Assembly: GCA_963662395.1 (NCBI GenBank)
Contig: OY759511.1
Location: forward strand, 1,302,001-1,366,000
Origin: JAPOXR01 sp963662395
GTDB lineage: Bacteria; Pseudomonadota; Alphaproteobacteria; Rhodobacterales; Rhodobacteraceae
DNA: 64,000 nt
Direction of reading: 5' to 3'
The notes beneath the pieces are model-generated. The model was not told the origin of the DNA and searched no databases. It saw nothing but the letters and a program-made list of their open reading frames with translations. Position 1 is the first letter of the stretch. Every line of letters starts with the position of its first letter. The position numbers and the translations under genes were made by a program. Below are positions 1 to 8,573 of this stretch, piece by piece.

Positions 1-121
1 AAATTCGCATGCATCTGATGTCATGGCGGTGTACTCCCCGGTTGCTGTTTGCAACGAATCCAGTCAACCGGACATGCCGCCTGCCTTCAAACGCCCCGAA
101 CACCACTTTCGACAATGGCTC
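1..121 (-). mobile_element. 5' end of a second, divergent IS256-family element (runs off the window)
   Basis: Positions 94-121 match the 28-bp terminal inverted repeat of the complete IS256-family element at 1936-3344 with two mismatches (core ACCACTTTCGACAATGGCTC here). The similarity continues inward through the untranslated leader and the purine-rich ribosome binding site (GGGGAG) to the transposase start codon at 24-22 on the minus strand. Only the first codons of the transposase are inside the window. Scattered substitutions in the leader show this is a related but not recent copy. The outer end at 121 falls inside a reading frame downstream of the thiolase gene, so this copy truncates that gene. 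The other end and the target duplication are outside the window. Confidence 0.85.
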
Positions 122-259
122 CGCCATCTGCGCCTCTGGGCACAGGGCACGCAACGCCGCCAGCCAGTCATCGACAAACTGGCTGGAAACCGTGGAAAGG
201 ATCGTTGGCGTGACATTGCTCATAACGTTCAAGGTGCTATCACCAATTCCGGTCGACAT
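122..259 (-). pseudogene. Truncated gene of unknown function downstream of the thiolase, cut by IS256 copy 2
   Basis: An open frame on the minus strand with an ATG at 259-257 begins M-S-T-G-I-G-D-S-T-L and runs about 46 codons (…FVDDWLAALRALCPEAQMAE) until it enters the inverted repeat of the IS256 copy at 121. The same frame stays open upstream to about 316 without a clear ribosome binding site, so the start is uncertain. It lies about 90 bp after the thiolase stop on the same strand and was probably the last gene of the catabolic operon. The surviving fragment is too short for me to assign a family. Confidence 0.4.
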
Positions 260-346
260 GAAACACGGCACATGCAGATGGCGACCTTCGCAGATGACAG
301 AATGTCTCAACCAGATAACGCTCTGCTTGAACTCATTTCAGTGGGG

Positions 347-1531
347 TCAGGCGACTTCGAACAACGCTGCGGCCCCCATGCCTCCGCCAACACACATGGA
401 CGTAACCACGTATTTTACGCCACGACGCTTACCCTCAAGCAGAGCGTGCCCGACTTGTCTCGCGCCTGTCATACCGTAGGGGTGGCCAATCGATATGGCA
501 CCGCCGTTCACGTTGTAGATTTCGGGATCGATCCCAAGATGATCACGGCAGTACAGAACCTGGCAGGCGAATGCTTCGTTAAGTTCCCAAAGGCCAATGT
601 CTTCGATGCGAAGACCTGCATTCTTCAGCAGCTTTGGAATGGCATAGATCGGGCCGACACCCATCTCTTCCGGTGCGCTTCCTGCAACTGCCATACCGCG
701 ATAGATACCTAGCGGTGTGAGGCCCTGCTGCTCAGCCATTTTGCCTTCCATGAGCACACAAGCCGAGGCCCCGTCAGAAAGCTGGCTTGCGTTTCCGGCA
801 GTGATCAGGCCTCCTTCGACAACCGGGTTCAACTGGCCAAGTGTTTCGGCCGTCGTACCCGGCCGGTTGCCTTCGTCTTTTGATAAGGTCACCTCTTCCA
901 GGGTTTCCTCTCCGGTTTCGCGGTTCTTGACCCGCTTAATCGCAGTGACCGGGACGATCTCGTCGTCAAAGGCGCCAGCCGCCTGAGCCCGGGCCGTCCG
1001 ACCCTGCGAAAGTGCGGCGTATTCATCCTGCACCTCGCGGCTGATCCCATAGGTCCGGGCCACATTTTCCGCCGTCATAAGCATCGGCATATAGGCATGC
1101 TCAGATTGGGCGATAACGTTTGGATCTTTCTCATCGCCCGCCCATTTCAGATAGGCATTCTGAACGGCGGAAATATTTTCCTGCCCGCCTGCCACGGCGA
1201 CGTTCTGACCATCCACAATGACCTGCTTTGCGGCCGTCGCAATGGCCATCAATCCCGATGAACATTGCCTGTCGATCGTCTGTCCTGCCACCGTATTGGG
1301 AAGGCCCGCCGCCAGCGCAGAAAGCCGGGCAACATTCATGCCTCCCGTTCCGGCAGTTAGGACCGATCCGATGACAACATCTTCGATCGTGCCGGGGTCC
1401 ACACCTGCACGTTCAACCGCGTGCTGAATGGCGTGACCCATCATGGTTGGTGATTTGATGTTGTTCAGCGCACCCTTGAAGGCAACCCCAATAGGGGTTC
1501 GGGCGGTTGAGACGATAACGGCTTCTCTCAT
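347..1531 (-). CDS. Acetyl-CoA acyltransferase (thiolase II family)
   Basis: This 394-residue thiolase catalyses cleavage of a 3-ketoacyl-CoA with free CoA (or the reverse condensation). The acylated nucleophile is Cys90 in DRQCSSG, His350 lies in the GGAISIGHPYG motif, and the second catalytic Cys380 lies in SMCVGGGMG. The NEAF motif is also present, and length is normal for the family. The ATG overlaps the stop codon of the FadB-like gene (ATGA at 1531-1528), so the two were translationally coupled, as in beta-oxidation operons. It looks intact, but it now sits downstream of a frameshift and an IS element that should reduce its expression unless the IS supplies a promoter. The true substrate is not readable from sequence; the neighbours suggest a short acyl-CoA derived from a betaine-like or DMSP-like compound. 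Confidence 0.9.
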   Translation of the reverse strand: MREAVIVSTARTPIGVAFKGALNNIKSPTMMGHAIQHAVERAGVDPGTIEDVVIGSVLTAGTGGMNVARLSALAAGLPNTVAGQTIDRQCSSGLMAIATAAKQVIVDGQNVAVAGGQENISAVQNAYLKWAGDEKDPNVIAQSEHAYMPMLMTAENVARTYGISREVQDEYAALSQGRTARAQAAGAFDDEIVPVTAIKRVKNRETGEETLEEVTLSKDEGNRPGTTAETLGQLNPVVEGGLITAGNASQLSDGASACVLMEGKMAEQQGLTPLGIYRGMAVAGSAPEEMGVGPIYAIPKLLKNAGLRIEDIGLWELNEAFACQVLYCRDHLGIDPEIYNVNGGAISIGHPYGMTGARQVGHALLEGKRRGVKYVVTSMCVGGGMGAAALFEVA

Positions 1532-1926
1532 GATTTTTCCTTTTTGGCATCAAAGTGCGCGGCAAGTGTCACGCCAGAGGTTGCGAGTTCTTCCAACAAA
1601 GGCGCAGGCGTGAACCACATCTCGCCATAGGCGCCAAGCGACTGCCGATAGTGGGTCATGCGTTCCAGAATCTGGCTCAATCCAATCTCATCGGCATAGT
1701 GCATCGGGCCGCCGCGCCAGTTTGGAAAGCCATAGCCATTGACCCAGATCAGGTCGCAATCACCCGGGCGCGTTGCAATGCCCTCTTCAAGGATGAGAAA
1801 GCCCTCGTTGATCAGGGGATAGATACATCGCTCAAGGATTTCCTGATCGTCGATGTCCCTGCGCTTCACACCATGCAGGTCCGCCAGCTCGGAACTGATT
1901 TGAACCATCTCAGGGTCTTCGACCCG

Positions 1927-1963
1927 TGTCCGTCCGAGCTATTGTCAAAAGTGGTGTTCGGGG
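1927..1963. repeat. Target duplication and left inverted repeat of the IS256 element
   Basis: The 9-bp duplication TGTCCGTCC (1927-1935) is followed directly by the 28-bp left terminal repeat (1936-1963). The mirror arrangement is at 3317-3353. Confidence 0.95.
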
Positions 1964-3344
1964 GGTTTGAAGGCAGGCGGCATATCTGGTTGATTGAATT
2001 CACGACAAACACCAACCGGGGAGTACACCGCCATGTCCACGAATATATACGAACTTGCAGATCACGCAAAGCCCCGTGATCCGCTGGCAGAGTTGATCCG
2101 CACCGGGGCCAGGAAGATCGTTCACTTGGCCGTGGAGGCCGAGCTTCAGGAAGTGCTTGCCGGGCTCGAGGACCGCCGTCTCGAGGATGGAAGGGCCGGT
2201 GTCGTGCGCAACGGATACCTGCCCGAGCGGGAAATCCAGACCGGGATCGGTCCGATCACCGTCCGCATACCCAAGATCCGCTCCAGGGCCGGCGAGCCGG
2301 TGGCCTTCCGCTCGGCCCTGGTGCCGCCCTGGCTGCGGAAGTCACGCTCGCTGGAGGCGAGTGTCTCCTGGCTCTATCTCAAGGGCGTCTCCACCGGCGA
2401 GATGGGCCCGGCCCTCGAGGCCCTGGTGGGCCCCGAAGCGAAAGGATTGTCTGCAAGCACCGTCTCCCGCCTCAAGGCCTCCTGGAGGCGGGAATACGAG
2501 GAATGGCGCAAGAGGCCCCTGAACAGGGATCGCTGGGTCTATGCGTGGGTGGATGGCATCTATAGCGGGCTGAGGGCCGAACATGCGAAGCTCTGCTGCC
2601 TGGTGGTCATCGGCGTCAATGACCAGGGAGAGAAGCACCTGCTGGCGGTAGAGGATGGTGTTCGTGAATCCACCCAGAGCTGGCGGGAGGTCCTCGTGGG
2701 GCTGAAGGCCCGCGGCATGAATGCGCCTGAACTGGCCATCGGAGACGGCGCCATGGGCTTCTGGGCGGCACAGGAGGAGATCTGGCCCGGGACACGCCAT
2801 CAGCGATGTTGGATGCACAAGACTGCAAATGTGCTCAATGCCCTGCCGAAATCGGTGCAGCCCAAGGCCAGGCAGGCGCTGCACGACATCTGGCAGGCCG
2901 ACACGAAGAAGAATGCCGGGGCCGCGTTCGATCTCTTCATCGAGACCTGGGAGGACAAGTATCCGAAGGCGGTCGGGTGCCTCGAGAAGGACCGGGACGA
3001 ATTGATGACCTTCTACGATTTCCCGGCCAAGCACTGGCGGAGTATCCGGACCACCAATCCGATCGAATCCACCTTCGCCACCATCCGCCACCGGACCAGC
3101 CGCTCAAAGGGATGTCTGACCCGTGACGGCATGCTGCACATGATCTTCAAGCTGGGTCTGTGTGCTCAGGGGAGGTGGAGACGGCTGCACGGCTTCAGGG
3201 AGCTGGGGAAGGTCATCACCGGAGTGAAGTTCAGAAATGGTATCGAGGTAGTCGAGGAAGCAACATCAGACGATAAATCAGACAATCAGCCAGCAAGGAT
3301 CGCCGCTTGACTGACACCCCGAACACCACTTTTGACAATAGCTC
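1936..3344 (+). mobile_element. Complete IS256-family insertion sequence (1409 bp)
   Basis: The element is bounded by 28-bp perfect inverted repeats (1936-1963 and 3317-3344; outer sequence GAGCTATTGTCAAAAGTGG). It is flanked by the 9-bp direct repeat TGTCCGTCC (1927-1935 and 3345-3353), the target duplication size typical of IS256. It carries one intact transposase gene on the plus strand, opposite to the host gene it interrupts. Perfect inverted repeats, an exact target duplication and an intact transposase all point to a recent insertion. Precise excision would restore the frame of the FadB-like gene at this point, though not its separate upstream frameshift. Confidence 0.97.
2033..3310 (+). 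CDS. IS256-family (Mutator-type) DDE transposase
   Basis: The protein is about 425 residues from the ATG at 2033, which has GGGGAG nine bases upstream; an in-frame TTG at 1994 is a weaker choice. The acidic triad of the family is visible: Asp in WVDGIY, Asp in AIGDGAMGFW and Glu in TTNPIESTFATIRHRT. The segment H-Q-R-C-W-M-H-K between the second Asp and the Glu is typical of IS256. The length is complete and there is no frameshift, so the element is probably still able to move. It is the only gene of the insertion sequence. Confidence 0.96.
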   Translation: MSTNIYELADHAKPRDPLAELIRTGARKIVHLAVEAELQEVLAGLEDRRLEDGRAGVVRNGYLPEREIQTGIGPITVRIPKIRSRAGEPVAFRSALVPPWLRKSRSLEASVSWLYLKGVSTGEMGPALEALVGPEAKGLSASTVSRLKASWRREYEEWRKRPLNRDRWVYAWVDGIYSGLRAEHAKLCCLVVIGVNDQGEKHLLAVEDGVRESTQSWREVLVGLKARGMNAPELAIGDGAMGFWAAQEEIWPGTRHQRCWMHKTANVLNALPKSVQPKARQALHDIWQADTKKNAGAAFDLFIETWEDKYPKAVGCLEKDRDELMTFYDFPAKHWRSIRTTNPIESTFATIRHRTSRSKGCLTRDGMLHMIFKLGLCAQGRWRRLHGFRELGKVITGVKFRNGIEVVEEATSDDKSDNQPARIAA

Positions 3345-3353
3345 TGTCCGTCC
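3317..3353. repeat. Right inverted repeat and target duplication of the IS256 element
   Basis: The 28-bp right terminal repeat (3317-3344) is an exact inverse of the left one and is followed by the second copy of TGTCCGTCC (3345-3353). Confidence 0.95.
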
Positions 3354-5076
3354 CTCGTAGACATAGCTTCCACGCCCGGTTTTCTGACCCAGTCGGCCCA
3401 GTTCAAACAACCTGTCCTGCACAGCCTGGTATGTCGGGTCATGCGCGATTTCACTGCACCGCTCCTGACGCACTCGGGCGCCCACATCGACTCCGGCCAG
3501 ATCCGCCATCGCGTGAATGCCCATGGCCATGCCGAAGTTTTCAAGGACGTCATCCACCTGTTTCGGCGTCGCCCCCTCAAGAAGCAGACGGGACCCTTCG
3601 CGGAAGTATGGCTCTAGCATCCGATTTCCAACAAAGCCGTAGCACACGCCAACCGTGACAGGGAGCTTTCGGATCTTCTTTGCGACTGTGATTGCCGTTG
3701 CAATGACGTCCGGAGTGGTCTTGGAGCCGCGCACCACCTCCAGCAAGCGCATGACATTGGCCGGGCTGAAGAAATGGAGACCAATCACATCCTCCGGACG
3801 GGACGTGACCGCGGCTATTTCATCAAGATCCAACGTCGATGTGTTTGAGGCCAGTATCGCGCCAGGTTTTGCGTGCCGGTCTAACGCTTCGAAAATCTGG
3901 CGTTTGACATTCATGCTTTCAAACGCCGCTTCAATGATCAGGTCAGCCTCCGCAAGGTCTGCATAGCTGAGCGTCCCGGTGGCGTTGGATGCGAAAGCCT
4001 CTGCCCGCGCGGCACTGGGCCGCCCTTTTTGGGCCGCACGCTGGAAATGCTCCCTGACCTGATCCAGCCCCTGTTCCAGCGCACTTTGTGTGGTTTCCAT
4101 AATCGTGACCGGATACCCAGCCTGAAGAAAGGCGATGGCAATGCCGCGCCCCATTGTTCCTGCGCCGATCACGGCGACCGATGTAATGTCACGTGGTCGG
4201 TCCGCACGGGCAACGCCCGGAACCCTGGTGCATTCACGCTCCGCAAAGAACAGGTGCCGTCCCGCGCGCGATTGAGGTGTTTCGAGCAGTTCGGCAAAAC
4301 CTGCCTTCTCTTGTGCCAACCCCTCGGCCAGCGGCAATTCGCACGCGGCCTCGATGGAAACCAAGCATCGTTCAGGGGCGACAAGGTTTTTGAACTTTGG
4401 TGCAATCTGGTCTCGGAAACCCGCGAGAAAACCCTTTGGATCAGGGTGTGTGACGGTCATATCCGCGCAACTGCGTTTCGGATCGCCCTTATGGCTGACA
4501 CGGGTGGCGAAACCCAAAACATGCGCGCGAAATTCCTGGTTGTTCTCAAACAGCGCGTCGACCAGCCCACAAGACAGGGCATATTCGCCTTTCACGGGAT
4601 CATCCGAAAGGATCATTTGCGTTGCCGCTTCCAGCCCGGCAATCCGTGGCAGCCTTTGGGTGCCCCCGGCGCCTGGCAGCAGCCCCAGCTTGATCTCGGG
4701 CAGGCCCATCACTGCATCCCGCGTGGCGACACGGTAATCACAGGCAAGCGCGATCTCCAGCGCCCCCCCATCGCAGGGCCCGCTATCGCTGCGATAATGG
4801 GTTTCTTGCTGGTTTCAATCGTTACACACAGGTCTGGCAGGTCCGGCTTGTCCCAAACAGTCCCGGTACGGAACTCAACGATGTCAGCGCCGCCACAAAA
4901 AAGCGGCAGGGCCGAGCAAAGAACGATTGATTTGACCTGTTCATCAGCTTCCAGCTCGTGAATGGCCGCAGAAAGCGCCTGCCGCATCCTGAGGCCAAGG
5001 GCGTTCACCGGTGGGGCATTCAGCTCAATGAAAGCTACGCCTTCGGTGTGTTCAATGGAAATCATGTTCGGAAACC

Positions 5077-5763
5077 TCAGTTAGGCTGTTTGGCGAGATC
5101 GTGTTCGATCTCTGCCCAGTCGTCGAAGTGGACTACGTTGCAGCGTGAATTCACGTTCTCGAGCCAAACAAAGACCGAGATGAATGGCTGGTCATAAGCC
5201 CGGGTGGCGTGGGGATCGCCCGCCGCGTTCCAGATAAGTGATCCAGCCGGATAATCCTGCCAGTCACGGGTGCCAAACCGCCAACCGGATTTCTCGGACA
5301 GGTTCAGGTACAGCTCTGGCGCGTCGTGGTTGTGGTCGCGATACAGCGTCCTTGGGCCCAGCATGAAAATGCCAAGGTTGAAATCGGGATGGTGATGCCC
5401 ACATGCATTCGGCCCAATCAGCAGAGTATGCAGGTTGCACTTTGTGTATCCTTCCCCCAAATCGGCACCGGGGGGATAGAATTGGGCGTTGTCTTCGCGC
5501 CAGACCAGATCATCCTTGGCCGCTTTCAGACAACGTACGATTTCCTGCAATTCGGGGGCGACAACCCCGTCGATGGCGTTCTTCAGAACCTCATCATGCC
5601 GGGTTCCTTGGGGAGGTATATCAATGAGCCTCTCATCGGACAGGTCCATGGCTGCCAGCTTGTCCAACGTCAGATCAACGCCGCGCGTGGCAGCTCTATG
5701 AGCCTGCAGATAGGTGACAATGGAATGAAAAAGCGCCTGAATACGACGTTGCTTGTCTGTCAA
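5077..5763 (-). CDS. DMSP-lyase-superfamily cupin protein
   Basis: This 228-residue protein has a C-terminal cupin barrel like that of the DddL/DddQ dimethylsulfoniopropionate lyases. Cupin motif 1 is clear: G136, then H144-x-H146-x3-E150-x-Y152 and G160-W161. Motif 2 follows as PAGSLIW (172-178) with H185. His, His, Glu and the second-motif His would bind the metal, and the Tyr is the position used as catalytic base in that superfamily. An extra cluster GHHHPDF (122-128) precedes motif 1. The start codon overlaps the stop of the acyl-CoA ligase (ATGA, 5763-5760), and the FadB-like gene follows after 12 bp, so it belongs to the catabolic operon. A lyase acting on DMSP or a related betaine is the natural inference, but the superfamily also has members of unknown activity. 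Confidence 0.7.
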   Translation of the reverse strand: MTDKQRRIQALFHSIVTYLQAHRAATRGVDLTLDKLAAMDLSDERLIDIPPQGTRHDEVLKNAIDGVVAPELQEIVRCLKAAKDDLVWREDNAQFYPPGADLGEGYTKCNLHTLLIGPNACGHHHPDFNLGIFMLGPRTLYRDHNHDAPELYLNLSEKSGWRFGTRDWQDYPAGSLIWNAAGDPHATRAYDQPFISVFVWLENVNSRCNVVHFDDWAEIEHDLAKQPN

Positions 5764-7364
5764 GATTTTAGGTCCGAGCGCGTTGAAATATCTTGCCGCA
5801 CGAGTTTCTTGTCGAGCTTGCCGACGCTGGTTTTAGGAAGGCGGTCGACAAAGATTAATTCGTCTGGAACTGCCCACTTCGAAAGCTCGCCTGCGTCGAC
5901 ACGTGACTGGATTTCTTCCATGACGCTCAAGCGCACTAGATCCGGGTCGGCATCCTTTGCGGTTTGAGCGACCAACACTGGCCTTTCGCCCCACTTCGCG
6001 TGCGGCAGCCCGATCGCGGCGACGTCTTCGATGCCGCTACAAGACGATGCTATGTTTTCCAGTGCCAGCGAGGAAATCCATTCACCGCCGGTCTTGATCA
6101 CGTCCTTGAGGCGGTCAGTAATCTGCAACGACCCATTCTCGCGGATATACCCAACATCCCCGGTATGCAGATACCCACCGTCCCAAAGCTCATCAGAGGC
6201 TTGCGCGTTATCCAGATAGCCTTGTGTCAACCAGGGAGCCCGCGCTACAACTTCGCCGGTTGTTTCACCGTCATGCGGAACGTCTTTCATGTCCGGTGTC
6301 ACAACGCGAAGGTCGACAAGAGGGCCAGAAAAGCCGGTTTGCGCCTGCACCTCTGGATCATTGCTGGACAAATCGGCCACTGTCAGAAACGGACAGGTTT
6401 CGGACATCCCATATGCTGCATGCAAGGATATGCCAGCCGCCGCAGCGCGATCCTGCAGACCGCGCGGCAAAGCGGCCCCGCCAATGATAACTTTCCATTG
6501 GCTTAGGTCAATTTGCGGGCAGCCCGGATGGTCGAGCACCATGGACAGAACCGTGGGAACGCAATGGGAAAAGGTGACGCCTTCGGCTGCAATCAATCCC
6601 AAGATTGTGTCAGGGTCATATCGACCGGAATAGACCTGACGCAGCCCCAGCATCGTTGCGGCATATGGAAAACCCCAGCCGTGGACGTGAAACAAGGGTG
6701 TCAGCGGCATGTAGATGTCGCCGCGATGAAGTCCGGCATTCCCGGGCCACGCGCCGAAACCAGCGATCAGGCCCAACGTGTGAAGGACCAACTGCCGATG
6801 TGAATAGCTCACCCCTTTGGGATTGCCGGTTGTCCCGGTCGTATAAAACAGGGTTGCGGTTTGGTTTTCATCGAAGTCCGGGAAGTCAAAGCTGTCTGGG
6901 GCCTCGCCTATCCACTCTTCATACCCTTCTCCGTCTCCAATCGGCACGATGATGATGTCTCGATTGAAGCCCGATTTGATATCATCAATGAGCGGCATGA
7001 AATCGCGGTGCACGATGATCAGGTCCGGCTGCCCATGGTTGATTGTATAAAGAACCTGGGCAGGAGATAGACGGACGTTGATCGTGAAAAGGGACGCGCC
7101 CATCATCGGGATCGCGAAAAAACACTCAAGATAACGGTGCGTATCCCAATCCATGACACCGACGCGCATACCCTCACGTATCCCGCTGGCCTTTAGAGAA
7201 TTGGCAAGTTGGCGCACGCGTTTGCCCAAGTCCGCGTAGCTCAGCCGCATTTCGGTGCCGCTGACGATCTCATGGCAGGCGGACGCAATGTTCAATCTGG
7301 TTAACAAGTGTTTGATCAACAACGGATAGCCATATGCATTAGACGAAGGTGACAATGGTGGCAT
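5760..7364 (-). CDS. Acyl-CoA synthetase (AMP-forming, DmdB/medium-chain type)
   Basis: This 534-residue ANL-superfamily enzyme activates a carboxylic acid with ATP and CoA through an acyl-AMP. The P-loop-like A3 motif is FYTTGTTGNPKGV, the A5 region is AAYGMSET, the A7/A8 regions are YLHTGDVGY and DRLKDVIKTGGEWI, and the catalytic lysine motif near the C-terminus is TSVGKLDKK. It is the first gene of the operon and is divergent from the LysR regulator. It overlaps the cupin gene by four bases. The size and motifs resemble fatty-acyl and methylmercaptopropionate CoA ligases. Within this operon the likely substrate is a short acid such as acrylate, 3-hydroxypropionate or a betaine carboxylate; the sequence cannot decide. 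Confidence 0.88.
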   Translation of the reverse strand: MPPLSPSSNAYGYPLLIKHLLTRLNIASACHEIVSGTEMRLSYADLGKRVRQLANSLKASGIREGMRVGVMDWDTHRYLECFFAIPMMGASLFTINVRLSPAQVLYTINHGQPDLIIVHRDFMPLIDDIKSGFNRDIIIVPIGDGEGYEEWIGEAPDSFDFPDFDENQTATLFYTTGTTGNPKGVSYSHRQLVLHTLGLIAGFGAWPGNAGLHRGDIYMPLTPLFHVHGWGFPYAATMLGLRQVYSGRYDPDTILGLIAAEGVTFSHCVPTVLSMVLDHPGCPQIDLSQWKVIIGGAALPRGLQDRAAAAGISLHAAYGMSETCPFLTVADLSSNDPEVQAQTGFSGPLVDLRVVTPDMKDVPHDGETTGEVVARAPWLTQGYLDNAQASDELWDGGYLHTGDVGYIRENGSLQITDRLKDVIKTGGEWISSLALENIASSCSGIEDVAAIGLPHAKWGERPVLVAQTAKDADPDLVRLSVMEEIQSRVDAGELSKWAVPDELIFVDRLPKTSVGKLDKKLVRQDISTRSDLKS

Positions 7365-7601
7365 GAAGGTGGAATCCTTGAGCTTCTTTACCTGCTAATC
7401 TGGCATTTCTCACCCAGTTGAAGAATTGAAAGAAATTTCCTTTCATCAAGAAATTCTAACCGATCATATCGCACCGCAAATTGCGTTTTACCCCCTGACA
7501 GGCTATGAAAAGGAGTATCAAAACCCTGCTGCATTCGCGCCCGTCGTCGGATAACTCTGCTTGAGGGTAAGCAGAGTTGGTTTCATCAAGGAGATGCAGT
7601 A
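7365..7601. promoter_or_regulatory. Divergent control region between the acyl-CoA ligase operon and the LysR gene
   Basis: This 237-bp AT-rich gap separates two divergent starts, the classical layout for a LysR regulator next to its target operon. It must contain both promoters. A perfect inverted repeat lies next to the regulator start (7553-7578, listed separately). I see no riboswitch or RNA gene here. Confidence 0.6.
7553..7578. promoter_or_regulatory. Perfect 10-bp inverted repeat upstream of the LysR gene (candidate operator)
   Basis: Arms AACTCTGCTT and AAGCAGAGTT are separated by GAGGGT. The repeat ends 23 bp before the LysR ATG, and an AAGGAG ribosome binding site lies between. It could be the autoregulatory operator of the LysR protein or an mRNA hairpin controlling its translation. 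It lacks the plain T-N11-A core, so the operator reading is tentative. Confidence 0.5.
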
Positions 7602-8525
7602 ATGACCACTCACATGCCCACGCTGGTTTCACTGCGCGCTTTTGAGGCGGTGGCGCGTCACAAGAGTTTCCGAAAGGCCGCTGACGAGATTTGTGTGACG
7701 CATGCGGCAGTCAGCCACCAAGTCAAAGCACTGGAAACATCAATCGGCGTTAAACTGCTGGAACGCACAAGCCGTTCGGTCGAACTGACACCGGCCGGGG
7801 AGCAATATTACCCGCCGGTCCGCGAACACATTCAGGGAATCATCAAAGCCACGCGGCGCATCCAGGCACCTGAGGAACCGGACGTGTTGCTCGTTCAGTC
7901 CTACGCAAGTTTCAACACAATGTGGCTCCAGCCCAGATTGGCAGACTTTCTTCAGGACAATCCGGACACGCGTGTGCGCATCGTCTCTACCTTTGAAGAC
8001 GGTGATTATGATATGCACCGGTTTGATGTTGGCGTGTTCAACGCGCCACCGTTTGATAAGAGATTTGGCTACAGCCCCTTGTTCGAAACGGATATCTTCC
8101 CGGTTTGCGCGCCAGAGGCCCTGAATTCCGCAAGCGGTGGAATACCGCTGGAAGAGCTAAGAAATTACCTATTGCTGAGTGTCCCAAGCACATGGAATGA
8201 GCCAGATGACTGGGACTGTTGGTTGGATGTTGCGGGCTTAGATCGCGAAACCATGAGATTTGGCTCGATTTTCGACAATTACCCGCTTGTCCGTGAGGCT
8301 GTTCTGAACAATCGCGGTATCAGCGTCGCAAGGGCACCGTTTTGCGCGCGTGATCTTGAGAGGGGGCGTCTGGTCAGACCCTTCGACATTTCAGTGCCAG
8401 AGCCAGGCCGCTGGTATCTGGCGACGCAAAAAGAACGTGCACCCAACCCCAAGCTCGATACGTTTGTTGACTGGCTGTTCGGACAGATCGAGGCCGACCC
8501 AACCATGCGGTTCTTTCGGGGCTGA
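7602..8525 (+). CDS. LysR-family transcriptional regulator (GcvA type)
   Basis: This 307-residue protein has an N-terminal winged helix-turn-helix (about residues 7-65; SFRKAADEICVTHAAVSHQV is the recognition region, followed by LGVKLLER-like VKLLERTSR). A substrate-binding domain of the GcvA class follows (LLVQSYASFNTMWLQPRLADF, FDVGVFNAPP). It is preceded by AAGGAG. It is divergent from the acyl-CoA ligase operon and convergent with the quaternary-amine transporter, so it probably controls one or both. The effector is likely the imported compound or its CoA ester; this is inference from position only. Confidence 0.93.
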   Translation: MTTHMPTLVSLRAFEAVARHKSFRKAADEICVTHAAVSHQVKALETSIGVKLLERTSRSVELTPAGEQYYPPVREHIQGIIKATRRIQAPEEPDVLLVQSYASFNTMWLQPRLADFLQDNPDTRVRIVSTFEDGDYDMHRFDVGVFNAPPFDKRFGYSPLFETDIFPVCAPEALNSASGGIPLEELRNYLLLSVPSTWNEPDDWDCWLDVAGLDRETMRFGSIFDNYPLVREAVLNNRGISVARAPFCARDLERGRLVRPFDISVPEPGRWYLATQKERAPNPKLDTFVDWLFGQIEADPTMRFFRG

Positions 8526-8553
8526 TCTGTTGACCTCCAGCTCAGCCACCGGC

Positions 8554-8573
8554 GCGCGTCAAGACTGACGCGC
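8554..8573. terminator. Hairpin between convergent LysR and ABC ATPase genes
   Basis: The perfect 8-bp arms GCGCGTCA and TGACGCGC have a loop of four bases and overlap the ATPase stop codon. No T run follows on either side, so it is at best a weak bidirectional terminator. Confidence 0.35.

Larger units (their letters stand above)
1528..5065 (-). pseudogene. FadB/FadJ-like enoyl-CoA hydratase/3-hydroxyacyl-CoA dehydrogenase, broken by a frameshift and an IS256 insertion
   Basis: Three pieces on the minus strand make one multifunctional beta-oxidation protein. Piece 1 (from 5065) is the crotonase N-terminus with the oxyanion segments LFCGGAD and AGPAMGG. At the C7 run 4763-4769 (G7 on the coding strand) the frame is lost; one extra G would restore ALEIALACDYR and lead into MGLPEIKLGLLPGAGGTQRL. 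Piece 2 holds the NAD-binding motif VIGAGTMGRG and the dehydrogenase segment HFFSPANVMRLLEVV. It ends at Y-E-G-R-T, where the IS element at 1936-3344 is inserted. Piece 3 (1926-1528) resumes R-V-E-D-P-E in the same frame once the IS and one 9-bp duplication are removed, and carries the C-terminal domain. Repaired, the protein would be about 706 residues, normal for the family. The start lies 12 bp after the cupin stop, and the end overlaps the thiolase start. Confidence 0.9.

Noticed and set aside
4763..4769. Programmed ribosomal frameshift at the G7 run
   Set aside because: No slippery heptamer, stop arrangement or downstream structure was recognised, and FadB proteins are not known to need one. 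A mutation or error is simpler.
4709..5065. Stand-alone short enoyl-CoA hydratase gene
   Set aside because: The sequence continues in the next frame as the same crotonase domain after one base in the G run, so it is a piece of the FadB-like gene.
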